From contig NZ_NFLI01000018.1 of NCBI RefSeq assembly GCF_002160825.1, positions 17,234-81,233 of the forward strand: a stretch of 64,000 nucleotides of DNA. The letters are read 5' to 3'. Origin of the DNA: Lachnoclostridium sp. An131 (GTDB taxonomy: Bacteria > Bacillota > Clostridia > Lachnospirales > Lachnospiraceae). Positions 17,752-26,059 of this stretch are shown piece after piece. The translations under genes were made by a program, and so were the position numbers. The first letter of the stretch is position 1, and each line of letters begins with the position of its first letter. The notes under the pieces were generated by a model. The model worked only from the letters and a program-made list of their open reading frames with translations. It did no database searches and was not told the DNA's origin.

Positions 17752-18807
17752 TTACAGCTTTTCGAACACCGGAAGAACTGACAGCTTCTCCGCCAGCGCC
17801 CTCGGGGACGCCCCCTCATACCGGGGAATCCCTCCTGCCTCGGAAACCGGAAGCTTTTCCAGCTTTCTTCCATGGCTGGATGAAAACCGGTTATACAACA
17901 GCACACATTTCGTAAGAATCGGAACGCCTTTTCTTTTTTCCAGTACCTTCACAGCCTCCAGAGCCTTCAGAAGCTTCCGGTTTCCTGTCTCGCTTCCATC
18001 ATCCACCAGCACAATCTGAGAAACCATCCCGGCCGCCAGCTCCGTAAATACCGGATCCAACGTAAGCTCACGATCCACAATCAGCACGTCGTATTCCTGC
18101 ACCGCCGACAGCTCCCGGAGCAGCCGCTCGATCTCCTCCACACCCAGCTCCGTCCTGTCGAATGGATTCTCTCCTGCCTCAAAATACTGGACGCCCGAAC
18201 TGTCCGTCCGGATGGAGCTCTCTATCTTCACCGACAAGCTGCTTTTTTTACTCTTGAGAGAAAAAATCACATCACTGAAATTCTGATTCCCTTCGCCCTC
18301 AAAATAAAGTCCGCTTTCTCCAAAGCTCTCCAGGTTCAGATAAAAGACTCTTTTCCCCTGAACCGCCAGGTGAAGCGCCCAGGCGGCCGCCGCCGTGGAG
18401 GTTCCTGCTCCGCCCTGGGCAGAGGTAAACAGGCACACCCTTGTACTGCCTTCTCCCCCTCCGAACCCAAAGCAGCCGTCCACCTCAGAAAAGAGACTCA
18501 GGATCTCGCGGTAAATGCGCTCCGCCTTCTGGAACCGGCAGATAGCTCTCCTTCCTTCAAATTCATTCAGTCCTGCCGCGTACACCAGCCAGGCGCAGGC
18601 CGTATGCTCCGGCAGCTCTGCAAAGCCCTTCATATCCTCCCCCAGCAGAATCACATGAACCACATTCTCTTTCAGAAAGTCCCTTAGAGCCTCTTTGGAG
18701 CTGAACAGATACAGCTCCAGCTTATCCGCGTAATGGATCTGAAAATAGGAAGAAAGTCTCCGGATATATTTTTCGTCGCTGTCCGCAATAACCAGTTTGA
18801 TCTTCAT
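17752..18807 (-). CDS. tadZ: TadZ/CpaE-like MinD-family ATPase, first gene of Tad locus
   Basis: 351 aa with a GAGGAGGGGG RBS. The N-terminal ~110 residues resemble an atypical receiver domain (KLVIADSDEKYIRRL, then VHVILLGEDM). The C-terminal part is MinD/ParA-like with Walker A SAQGGAGTSTAA, where GGAGTST replaces the usual GGxGKT, so the P-loop lysine is missing. LIVDRELTLDP corresponds to the Walker B/switch region. TadZ proteins place the pilus machine at a cell site. Probable first gene of the operon; a terminator lies about 100 bp upstream. Confidence 0.88.
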   Translation of the reverse strand: MKIKLVIADSDEKYIRRLSSYFQIHYADKLELYLFSSKEALRDFLKENVVHVILLGEDMKGFAELPEHTACAWLVYAAGLNEFEGRRAICRFQKAERIYREILSLFSEVDGCFGFGGGEGSTRVCLFTSAQGGAGTSTAAAAWALHLAVQGKRVFYLNLESFGESGLYFEGEGNQNFSDVIFSLKSKKSSLSVKIESSIRTDSSGVQYFEAGENPFDRTELGVEEIERLLRELSAVQEYDVLIVDRELTLDPVFTELAAGMVSQIVLVDDGSETGNRKLLKALEAVKVLEKRKGVPILTKCVLLYNRFSSSHGRKLEKLPVSEAGGIPRYEGASPRALAEKLSVLPVFEKL

Positions 18808-18908
18808 ACTGCCCCCTCCTCATGTCACACAACCCTCCGTCGTTTTGCACTAAAGGGATCGTATCACAGCTTTGTAAGGCTCTTTTCTTCCCCAGGTAAA
18901 GAAATTGT

Positions 18909-18957
18909 CAAAAAAATATTCAGCCTTTTCTCTCCACACCAGAAAAAGCTGAATATT
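18909..18957 (-). terminator. Strong rho-independent terminator upstream of tadZ
   Basis: Arms 18915-18931 and 18941-18957 pair over 16 of 17 positions (one C/A mismatch) around a 9-nt loop. On the minus strand the stem is followed by TTTTTT. It lies 430 bp past the protease stop and about 100 bp before tadZ. It ends either the protease transcript, a small RNA from the gap, or a Tad leader. Confidence 0.88.
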
Positions 18958-19389
18958 AATCAAAAATTATTTTTATTTTCACAATCGTTTACATTTCATT
19001 TAACCTATTATTCATCAAAACTTTTCAAAGCCAGATCTGTTTGTCTTATCAGTGAACCTGGACCCTGTATTAGATTCCCAATCCACGCAATGCCTTCACG
19101 AATGAAACTAAAACAAAAGAACACTCCCTGGCTTTACTGAGCCTGATTCTGCCAATTGCAGCCGGCATATTAGTGGTATTTCTTTAGGTATCCTCCCCTC
19201 TCTGCTAAAGGCGGCCCTTGAGGCGCTGCATATGAGAACTGAAAACCTTTCAACATACAGTTTCCCCGATTTCCATTATCCAAGTGTCCGTGAAACGTCC
19301 GCAAGGTGAATTGCCGCACAGCGGCAAGAGAAGGCGGCCTGGGCCGAACACCGGATATGGAAACCGGGGAAACGTCCCTGAAAGCTTCT
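18958..19389 (-). other. Gene-free region, possible structured small RNA
   Basis: No convincing ORF on either strand. The part at 19140-19389 is GC-richer and contains short perfect hairpins (for example TTGCCGC-ACA-GCGGCAA at 19311-19327); 18958-19060 is AT-rich. A candidate minus promoter TTGCGG-18-GATAAT (19275-19304) and the terminator at 18909-18957 would frame a transcript of about 350 nt. I looked for c-di-GMP, tmRNA, RNase P, SRP and 6S signatures and recognised none. Existence of an RNA is a guess from spacing and structure. Confidence 0.3.
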
Positions 19390-20607
19390 TCAGTTCCCCT
19401 GCAGCGCCTCGATAGCTGCCTGCAGCTGATTATCCTCCTCCTTCGGCACCTCCACCTCATACATCAGATCCTCATCCAGCTCCACCGTTACGTCCGGCTC
19501 AATCCCGGTCCCATGAATATTATTTCCATTGGGAGTATAGTATTTGGAGACCGTCAGCTTCACGGCTGTTCCATCACTCAGGGGGTAAATCTTCTGCACG
19601 ATTCCCTTACCATAGGTCGTCGTTCCCACCAAGGTTCCGATGCCATAATCCTTGATGGCTCCAGCGAAAATCTCAGAGGCGCTGGCACTGTTTCCATTTA
19701 CCAGAACGGCCATGGGCTTGTCGAAATAATTCTCCGCATCGGAAAATTCCTCTTCCCGGTTTCCGTATTTATCCTCCGTATAAACGATCAGTCCTTCCGG
19801 GAGCAGGCGGTCCAGAATCGCGCAGACACTGGACACGAGGCCGCCGCCGTTGTTCCGCAGATCTACAATCAGCGCCTCCATGCCCTGGCTCTCCAGAGTA
19901 TCCAGAGCAGTCATAAACTGCTCTGTCGTCACGTCGTCAAAGGAAGTAATTGCGATATAGCCGATATTATCCTCCAGCATCTCCGATTCCACAGTAGGTA
20001 CCTCTATCGTGCGCCGCTCTACTTCAAATTCCAGATATCCACTCTGTCCGTCCCGGGCCACCTCTACAGAGACCGTCGTGTATTCTTCGCCCTTAATCAG
20101 AGAAACTACCTTATTCAGGTCCTCGCCCGTCACCTCCTGGCCTGCAATTTTATAGAGCACATCGCCGGGAAGCAGGCCGGCCTCCTCCGCCGGAGAGCCC
20201 TCAAAAATCCGGCTGATCGTGATGATGCCTGTGCTCATATTCTGAGAAATCTCCACGCCAATGCCATAATAGCTGCCATTTGTACTGTCAATCAGGCTCT
20301 GGTATTCCTCCTCTGTGTAGTAAGCAGCATAGATATCTCCCAGTCCGGCTACAGCACCCTTATACAGATAATCCTCTACCTGCTCCGTATCGATCTCTTC
20401 CAGATAATAGGTCTCCATCAGAGCCTGAATTTCCTCCAGCTTGGCTTCCACGCCGGAGCCAGTCAGATCCAGCTGTCCATTCTCTTTTCTGGATTCCGAT
20501 TCCATATCTGCCAGTACATTCTGGCCAAACATCACCGCCTCTACCAGAACCATCGTGATCACAAAGCCCGCCGCTATTCCTGTCAAAAACTGCTTTTTGT
20601 CCTTCAT
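19390..20607 (-). CDS. S41-family C-terminal processing protease (CtpA-like)
   Basis: 405 aa. Signal anchor at 8-29, PDZ domain at about 112-200 (YYGIGVEIS, GLLPGDVLYKIAG), then the S41 protease core. The catalytic dyad is visible: Ser307 in NGNSASASE and Lys334 in TTYGKGIVQ. A short polar tail follows. Cuts extracytoplasmic proteins near their C termini. The next gene upstream encodes an M23 peptidase and then FtsX/FtsE, so it probably acts in envelope remodelling during division; CtpB-type roles in sporulation are also possible. Confidence 0.92.
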   Translation of the reverse strand: MKDKKQFLTGIAAGFVITMVLVEAVMFGQNVLADMESESRKENGQLDLTGSGVEAKLEEIQALMETYYLEEIDTEQVEDYLYKGAVAGLGDIYAAYYTEEEYQSLIDSTNGSYYGIGVEISQNMSTGIITISRIFEGSPAEEAGLLPGDVLYKIAGQEVTGEDLNKVVSLIKGEEYTTVSVEVARDGQSGYLEFEVERRTIEVPTVESEMLEDNIGYIAITSFDDVTTEQFMTALDTLESQGMEALIVDLRNNGGGLVSSVCAILDRLLPEGLIVYTEDKYGNREEEFSDAENYFDKPMAVLVNGNSASASEIFAGAIKDYGIGTLVGTTTYGKGIVQKIYPLSDGTAVKLTVSKYYTPNGNNIHGTGIEPDVTVELDEDLMYEVEVPKEEDNQLQAAIEALQGN

Positions 20608-20791
20608 ATGCCGCTTTCCCCGTCTTCCTGTAAGCAGGCTGCCGCAAAGCCTGTTTTCGGATCTTCATCCAAAACACACGCTTTACAGCAGCCCCGCCCC
20701 TTTCAATCCAATATACGCTTTTTTCTTTTGTTTCATTCCCGCGTCCTACCTGCCAGAAGGACAAGCCGTCCGGCAGACCGGCCGCCGCTTT

Positions 20792-22006
20792 TTATCCTAC
20801 ATATCCCAGAGGATTCACATAGGTACCATTTTTAATCACGCCAAAGTGAAGATGGTTTCCTGTCGAATACCCAGTAGATCCGACCGCCGCAATCGTCTCG
20901 CCCTGGGACACCGTCTGGCCCACCGACACATAGAGGGCCGAGCAGTGCATATACACGGTCGATATTCCATTTCCATGGGAGATGACCACATAGTTTCCTG
21001 CAGAGCTGCTGTAAGTGGCTGTCGTCACCCGGCCCGAAGCAGACGCCACAATCGCAGAACCATAGCCGGCTCCGATATCAATTCCCTTATGGTTTGTGGA
21101 CGCTCCTGCCGTGGGCTGCTCTCTTGGGCCAAAATAGCTCGTGATCCGGTGGCTGCTGGGACAGGGCCAGATAAAGCCCGAAGCTCCTCCGTCGCCGTCG
21201 CCTTCCTGCGCCGCAGCCGCGGCCGCAGCTGCGATCTGCTGTTCGATCTGATCGAGCAGCTTTTCCTGCTCTGCCAGATCCGCCTCATAGGCGTCCGCAT
21301 TACTGCTTTCGCTGTCGATCTGAGCCTGATAGCTGGCTATCTCCTGATTTTTTGCCTGAATCAGAGACTCCACAGCCTTCTTTTGTTCCTCTGCCGCATC
21401 TGCCAGCAGCTTCAGCTCCTCTTCCTCCAGCTCAAGCTCAGCCTTTTTCTGCTCTACCGCCTCCTTCTGGGCAATATATTCATCCAGCATCTCCCGGTCA
21501 TAGCGGGTCATTTGAGAAGCATAGGTAGACCGGTTCAAAAAATCCGTAAAGCTCTCTGAGGTCAGAAGCAGCTCCAGCATGGACGGCGTCCCGTTTTCAT
21601 AAAGATACTGAATCCGTTTTTTCATATCCTCGTACTGCTGATCTGCCACAGCCTCCGCTTCTTCAAGCTCCACCTTGGCAGCCTCCACCTCCTCTTCCTT
21701 ATCCGCAATGTCTCCCTTCAGATCCTGAATCTTCTGCTCCAGCGCGTTCGACTCCTGATCCAGCTGGGAAATATAGCTCTGAAGGCTGCTCTTGCTGCTC
21801 TCAAGCTCTTCTATCTTTTTTTCGGCTGACTTAATATCCTCTTTGATATCGTCTATCTTTTCCTGTGTCTCCTGCCTCTGTTCTTCCAGCTCGCTCGTAT
21901 CTGACGTCTGAGACGCAGATACCTGAGACATCTTATCTGACGTGAAAATACCGGTTAATGCAAGCGCAGCCGCAAGGCAGACGCCTAACAATCGCTTTCT
22001 TTTCAT
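20792..22006 (-). CDS. Murein hydrolase activator/endopeptidase, coiled coil + M23 (EnvC/PcsB-like)
   Basis: 404 aa. A signal peptide (about 1-30) is followed by a long Glu/Lys-rich coiled coil (40-250). An Ala-rich linker (QQIAAAAAAAAQ) leads to a C-terminal M23 domain with zinc ligands in NHKGIDIGAGYG and GNHLHFGV, so the peptidase is likely active. The gene lies directly downstream of ftsEX, the known partner of PcsB/EnvC-type proteins: the coiled coil docks on FtsX and is switched by FtsE ATP hydrolysis. Role: septal peptidoglycan splitting. Confidence 0.92.
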   Translation of the reverse strand: MKRKRLLGVCLAAALALTGIFTSDKMSQVSASQTSDTSELEEQRQETQEKIDDIKEDIKSAEKKIEELESSKSSLQSYISQLDQESNALEQKIQDLKGDIADKEEEVEAAKVELEEAEAVADQQYEDMKKRIQYLYENGTPSMLELLLTSESFTDFLNRSTYASQMTRYDREMLDEYIAQKEAVEQKKAELELEEEELKLLADAAEEQKKAVESLIQAKNQEIASYQAQIDSESSNADAYEADLAEQEKLLDQIEQQIAAAAAAAAQEGDGDGGASGFIWPCPSSHRITSYFGPREQPTAGASTNHKGIDIGAGYGSAIVASASGRVTTATYSSSAGNYVVISHGNGISTVYMHCSALYVSVGQTVSQGETIAAVGSTGYSTGNHLHFGVIKNGTYVNPLGYVG

Positions 22007-22058
22007 AGCTTTTCCTTTTGCCGCACCTGTCTGTGCGTATCGTAAGTTCAGAGTCCTC

Positions 22059-22967
22059 TCAGACCTTCAGATGCTTGCGAATCGTAAAGAAGCTTCCGAA
22101 AAATCCGATTCCCACGCCCAGGCCTAAGCCTACCGGAAGCAGAATCCGGAACATCTCATTGACAGGAAGAAACTGCAAAAGCCCTGTCAGTATATTAAAC
22201 TTATCTCCCATAAAGTTAATCAGTCTTGTGTACAGAAGATACAAAAGCCCCAGCGGAATGGACGCTCCGATGATACCGATAATGATTCCCTCCACCACAA
22301 AGGGCGCCTTTACGAAACCATTTGTCGCTCCAATCAGCTTCATAATCGCAATCTCTTCTCTCCTGACTGCGATGCCGATGGTGACGGTATTGCTGATCAG
22401 GAATACGGATACACAGAGCAGAAGAAGAATCACCGCAATGGAAATATAGCCCACCAGCAAATTGAAATTCGTCAGGATATCCGCCACCTGAGCCGACTCG
22501 TTGATTCTGCGGATTCCCTCCACAGACTCCAGCCAGGTCACCAGGGCATCCTGGCTCTCCACATCCGTCAGATAAATTTCATAATGAGCCTCATTTGCCA
22601 GAGGATTATCATTCTCAAAGCCCTCCGCAAGCTCCGGAGCTTCCTCAAAATAGATCTCCTTATACTCGTCCCAGGCTTCCTCCGCAGTCACAAATACCAC
22701 GCCAGCCACTTCTTCTCTCGCATCAATCTGCTCTCCGATGGCGTCGATCTGCTCCTGGGAAAGCCCCTCGTCAAAGAATACCGTGACAGCCACGGATTTC
22801 TCCATCTCCCGCACCATATGCTGGAAGTTTTCCACTACGCAGAAGAAAATGCCAAACAGGAAAATACAGGCCGACATCGTGGCAATGGACGCCAGGGAGA
22901 ACATCTTGTTTCTCCAGATATTTTTCAGGCCCTGCTTTATGCAGTAGGCGATTGAACTAATCCGCAT
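22059..22967 (-). CDS. ftsX: Cell-division protein FtsX
   Basis: 302 aa from ATG 22967, overlapping the ftsE end by 11 bp; a longer frame inside ftsE is rejected. Layout is typical: cytoplasmic N terminus (CIKQGLKNIWRNK), TM1 (about 22-45), an extracellular domain of about 125 residues, then three C-terminal TM segments with the FtsX/MacB sequence AVRREEIAIMKLIGAT. Forms the membrane part of the FtsEX complex that activates the M23 protein encoded next. Confidence 0.95.
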   Translation of the reverse strand: MRISSIAYCIKQGLKNIWRNKMFSLASIATMSACIFLFGIFFCVVENFQHMVREMEKSVAVTVFFDEGLSQEQIDAIGEQIDAREEVAGVVFVTAEEAWDEYKEIYFEEAPELAEGFENDNPLANEAHYEIYLTDVESQDALVTWLESVEGIRRINESAQVADILTNFNLLVGYISIAVILLLLCVSVFLISNTVTIGIAVRREEIAIMKLIGATNGFVKAPFVVEGIIIGIIGASIPLGLLYLLYTRLINFMGDKFNILTGLLQFLPVNEMFRILLPVGLGLGVGIGFFGSFFTIRKHLKV

Positions 22968-23646
22968 GCTGTGTGTACCCAGCTTTACGCTCGTCACTGA
23001 TGATGACGCCTTTGTGCATTGCAATCACGCGCTTCTTCATGGCATCCACAATCTCCTGATTGTGTGTTACCACCACAACCGTCGTTCCACGCTCGTTGAT
23101 AGTCTCCAGAAGCTTCATGATCTCCTTTGAATTCTTCGGATCCAGGTTTCCGGTGGGCTCGTCCGCCAGCAGAATATTGGGCTGATTTACCAGCGCTCTG
23201 GCCAGGGCCACCCTCTGCTGCTCTCCTCCGGAAAGCTCCTTCGGATATGCCTTATATTTTTCCGCCAGCCCTACCAGGGACAGCATCCGGGGCACATTCT
23301 TCCGAATCTGCTTTGTCGGCGTGATAATCACGCGCTGGGCAAAGGCCACGTTCTCATAGACATTTCTGTCCTTCAAAAGGCGGAAATCCTGGAATACGAC
23401 TCCAAGCTTTCTGCGGTATTTTGGAATGGCTCTCGGCTTCATTTTATTCAGGTTGATGCCATTTACCTTGATAGTCCCCGACGACGGATCGAGCTCCTTG
23501 AGCAGAAGCTTGATCAGCGTCGATTTTCCGGAACCGCTGTCTCCTACAATAAAGACGAATTCGCCCTTGTCAATATGCAGCGTGATGCCGTTCAGCGCCT
23601 GCACGCCTGTGGCATACGATTTCTTCACGTTTTGCAAATCAATCAT
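22957..23646 (-). CDS. ftsE: Cell-division ATP-binding protein FtsE
   Basis: 229 aa from ATG 23646 (GAGGAGAG RBS, 5 nt); a TTG 15 bp upstream is less likely. ABC ATPase motifs are complete: Walker A GDSGSGKST, Q-loop VFQDFRLL, signature LSGGEQQRVALARAL, Walker B ILLADEPTGNLD and H-loop VVVVTHNQE. Overlaps ftsX by 11 bp. Powers FtsX-dependent activation of septal murein hydrolysis. Confidence 0.96.
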   Translation of the reverse strand: MIDLQNVKKSYATGVQALNGITLHIDKGEFVFIVGDSGSGKSTLIKLLLKELDPSSGTIKVNGINLNKMKPRAIPKYRRKLGVVFQDFRLLKDRNVYENVAFAQRVIITPTKQIRKNVPRMLSLVGLAEKYKAYPKELSGGEQQRVALARALVNQPNILLADEPTGNLDPKNSKEIMKLLETINERGTTVVVVTHNQEIVDAMKKRVIAMHKGVIISDERKAGYTQHAD

Positions 23647-23700
23647 TTTTTCTCTCCTCAATTCTTTTGTCCGCCGACAAAAAGCCGGAGGCGGAATGCT

Positions 23701-24789
23701 TTAATAATCCGCGTTCTCCATGTATTTCATATACTTGACCACCATCAGCGCGATTTTGAACGTAATCGCATCCTCAAAAACGCGCAGATCGAGCCCTGTG
23801 CTCTTCTGCAGCTTATCCAGCCTGTACACCAGGGTATTCCTGTGGATATAGAGCTGTCTGGAGGTCTCCGAAACGTTCAGGCTGTTCTCAAAGAACTTGT
23901 TAATGGTAGTCAGCGTCTCTTCATCAAAATCATCCGGGGATTTTCCGTCAAAAATCTCGCGGATAAACATTTTGCAAAGCGGAATAGGCAGCTGATAAAT
24001 CAAACGGCCGATTCCAAGTGTGCTGAAGCCCACAATGTCCTTATCGTCAAAGAAAATCTTTCCCACGTCCAGCGCCATGCGCGCTTCCTTATAAGAGCGT
24101 GATACCTCCTTGATCTCTCCGACAATGGTTCCATAAGCGATACGGACAGGCTGATTGCTCTCGCTGTTCAGCAGATCACGGATGACCCTGGCGGTTTTGT
24201 TCAGCTCCGGATACCCCTCATTCTCCCCGAGCTCCTTCACTACAATAATATTCTTCTCGTCCACTGCAGTCACAAAGTCATGAGACTTGGAGCCGAACAG
24301 GGCACGTACGCTCTCCAGAGAACCGGTATCCTTATCGTGCCCTGTCTCTACGATGAGCACGGCACGGCGCACCTCTGTCTGGATATGAAGCTTCTTGGCT
24401 CTGTTGTAGATATCCACCAGCAGCAGATTGTCCAGGAGAAGGTTTTTAATAAAGTTGTCCTTGTCAAATCGCTCCTTATAGGCCACCAGAAGATTCTGGA
24501 TCTGGAAAACCACCAGTTTTCCAATCATATAAGCGTCTTCGCTTCCGCCGCCCGCCAGCAGAATGTACTCCAGCTGGTTTTCATCAAAGATTTTAAAAAA
24601 CTGGAAGCCCTGAATCACCTGGCTGTCCGCCGGGGAATCAATAAATGCCAGAACGGAGCCCGTATAAGAATCTGCTTCCGGAAAGGTGGATGCCAGCACC
24701 TTTCCTTCCGTATCTATAATACAGAGATCTATCCTTGTTATTCCCTTAAGTCCGTCGATCGTATTCTGCAGTATTTGATTTGAAATCAT
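23701..24789 (-). CDS. CdaR/PucR-type transcriptional regulator
   Basis: 362 aa from ATG 24789 (AAGGAG RBS). The N-terminal ~130 residues resemble the putative sugar-diacid recognition domain. The middle has a GGDEF-like fold without catalytic residues. The C terminus ends in the PucR-type helix-turn-helix (NSLNVSETSRQLYIHRNTLVYRLDKL). Members sense diacids or similar metabolites; the local target is not evident. The neighbours are ftsEX (54 bp downstream, same strand) and the divergent yitT-like gene, so it may autoregulate from the shared 365-bp gap. Confidence 0.85.
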   Translation of the reverse strand: MISNQILQNTIDGLKGITRIDLCIIDTEGKVLASTFPEADSYTGSVLAFIDSPADSQVIQGFQFFKIFDENQLEYILLAGGGSEDAYMIGKLVVFQIQNLLVAYKERFDKDNFIKNLLLDNLLLVDIYNRAKKLHIQTEVRRAVLIVETGHDKDTGSLESVRALFGSKSHDFVTAVDEKNIIVVKELGENEGYPELNKTARVIRDLLNSESNQPVRIAYGTIVGEIKEVSRSYKEARMALDVGKIFFDDKDIVGFSTLGIGRLIYQLPIPLCKMFIREIFDGKSPDDFDEETLTTINKFFENSLNVSETSRQLYIHRNTLVYRLDKLQKSTGLDLRVFEDAITFKIALMVVKYMKYMENADY

Positions 24790-24811
24790 AGCTTTTCTCC
24801 GCTCCTTCTTA

Positions 24812-24841
24812 ATTATATAGTTTTGTGCATATCGCTGACAA
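24812..24841 (-). promoter_or_regulatory. Candidate promoter of the CdaR-type regulator
   Basis: TTGTCA (24841-24836) and TATAAT (24817-24812) are separated by 18 bp on the minus strand. This leaves a short leader of about 17 nt containing the RBS before ATG 24789. Confidence 0.5.
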
Positions 24842-25154
24842 TAATGCCGGCTCCCTCTCCTGTCTGTTTCCGGCAATATTTACAATAAAAAACCCCATTT
24901 CTCTGTAACAAAAAAATACCTAAGATATATATTAATGCAAAATTGTAAAAAAGGAAAGAGGAAATGCAAATTTTTTTATGCACTTCCTCAATATTTCCAG
25001 AAAAACATCCTAAATTTTTCCTATGCATTGTTCACAAATTTTCTTTTGCCCTTTTTTCTGCCCATTTTCCTCCTGCCGGGGCCTTGCATTTTTCCACTTC
25101 CTGTGATAGCGTCAGAATAGGCCTGTTTTTACCATGCCAGAAAGGAAGGATTCC
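24842..25154. other. AT-rich divergent intergenic region with an 11-bp inverted repeat
   Basis: No gene seen. It is clearly AT-rich compared with flanking genes. At 24958-24989 it holds an inverted repeat, GAGGAA-a-TGCA against TGCA-c-TTCCTC with a T-rich 10-nt centre. That repeat lies roughly midway between the divergent regulator and membrane-protein genes and could be an operator or a hairpin. I could not assign a convincing promoter for the plus-strand gene. Confidence 0.4.
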
Positions 25155-26039
25155 ATGCCCGCAGCAACTATAAAAACTACTGTCAGAAATTATGCTCTCA
25201 TCATCATTGGAACTGCTCTGATGGCCTTTGCCACAGCTTCTGTACTGGAGCCTGCCAGCCTGATTACCGGGGGCTTCTCCGGTATCGCCATCATCGTAAA
25301 ACAATTCACCGGGCATCTGATACCTGGCGGCATACCGCTGTCTGTCACGAACCTTGTCCTTAATATCCCTGTCCTCCTTATCGCCATGCGGCTGAAGGGC
25401 ATACGTTATCTGCTTCACACCGGCTTTGCCACTGTCATGCTGTCCTTCTGGCTTTCCGTGCTTCCAGTGGTGCCTCTGGCAGAAGGCGATCTTCTGCTCT
25501 CTTCCTTATTCGGAGGCATTTTCATGGGCGCAGGCATCGGCCTTGTGTTTATCACTCAGGCCACGACAGGCGGTACCGATCTGATCGCGGCTTTGATACA
25601 GCATTTCCTGCGGCATTACAGTATCTCTTCTATCCTCTGGGTAATCGATACCGTTATCGTTCTGGTGGGCGCTTTCCTCTATGGAATTCAGGTCACGCTC
25701 TATGCAGTCATAGCCATCTACCTGACCTCCAAGATCTCCGACGGCATCATCGACGGCCTTAAATTTTCAAAGGCTGCCTTTGTAATTACAGAAAAGCCGG
25801 AGGAGCTGGCTGCTCTCGTCATGAAGGAGCTTGACCGGGGAGTAACCGGCATCTCCGCTACCGGCATGTATTCCGGCGAGGCAAAGACCATGCTCTTCTG
25901 CGTCGTAGCCAAAAAGGAAATCGTCCGCTTAAAGGATCTGGCCAAGGGCTGCGATCCAAATGCTTTCGTCATTGTAACCGATGTGCGCGAAGTGCTTGGC
26001 GAAGGGTTTATCGAGCATCAGAACGTCATTTCTTCCTAA
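25155..26039 (+). CDS. YitT-family membrane protein (DUF2179 C-terminal domain)
   Basis: 294 aa from ATG 25155, which has RBS AAAGGAAGG 5 nt upstream; the ATG 21 bp earlier would place this RBS inside the gene. Five to six membrane segments fill residues 10-205, with the family phrase EPASLITGGFSGIAII near the N terminus and TTGGTDLIAALI in the middle. The C-terminal 80 residues are the soluble DUF2179 domain (GVTGISATGMYSGEAKTMLFCVV). Transport substrate of the family is not established. Convergent with the MATE gene. Confidence 0.88.
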   Translation: MPAATIKTTVRNYALIIIGTALMAFATASVLEPASLITGGFSGIAIIVKQFTGHLIPGGIPLSVTNLVLNIPVLLIAMRLKGIRYLLHTGFATVMLSFWLSVLPVVPLAEGDLLLSSLFGGIFMGAGIGLVFITQATTGGTDLIAALIQHFLRHYSISSILWVIDTVIVLVGAFLYGIQVTLYAVIAIYLTSKISDGIIDGLKFSKAAFVITEKPEELAALVMKELDRGVTGISATGMYSGEAKTMLFCVVAKKEIVRLKDLAKGCDPNAFVIVTDVREVLGEGFIEHQNVISS

Positions 26040-26059
26040 GACTTTTTGTCCGGGGCTTT

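Noticed and set aside
17670..17906. 79-residue N-terminal extension of TadA
   Set aside because: It runs into the tadZ coding end and has Cys/Arg-rich unlikely sequence; homologous TadA proteins begin near ATG 17669.
18958..19389. c-di-GMP riboswitch (class I or II) in front of the Tad locus
   Set aside because: Attractive because pilus genes are often so controlled, but the conserved GEMM or class II core sequences were not found on either strand.
19306..20835. 509-codon plus-strand frame opposite the CtpA-like protease
   Set aside because: The minus-strand S41 protease has an intact PDZ and Ser/Lys dyad; the plus frame is a shadow.
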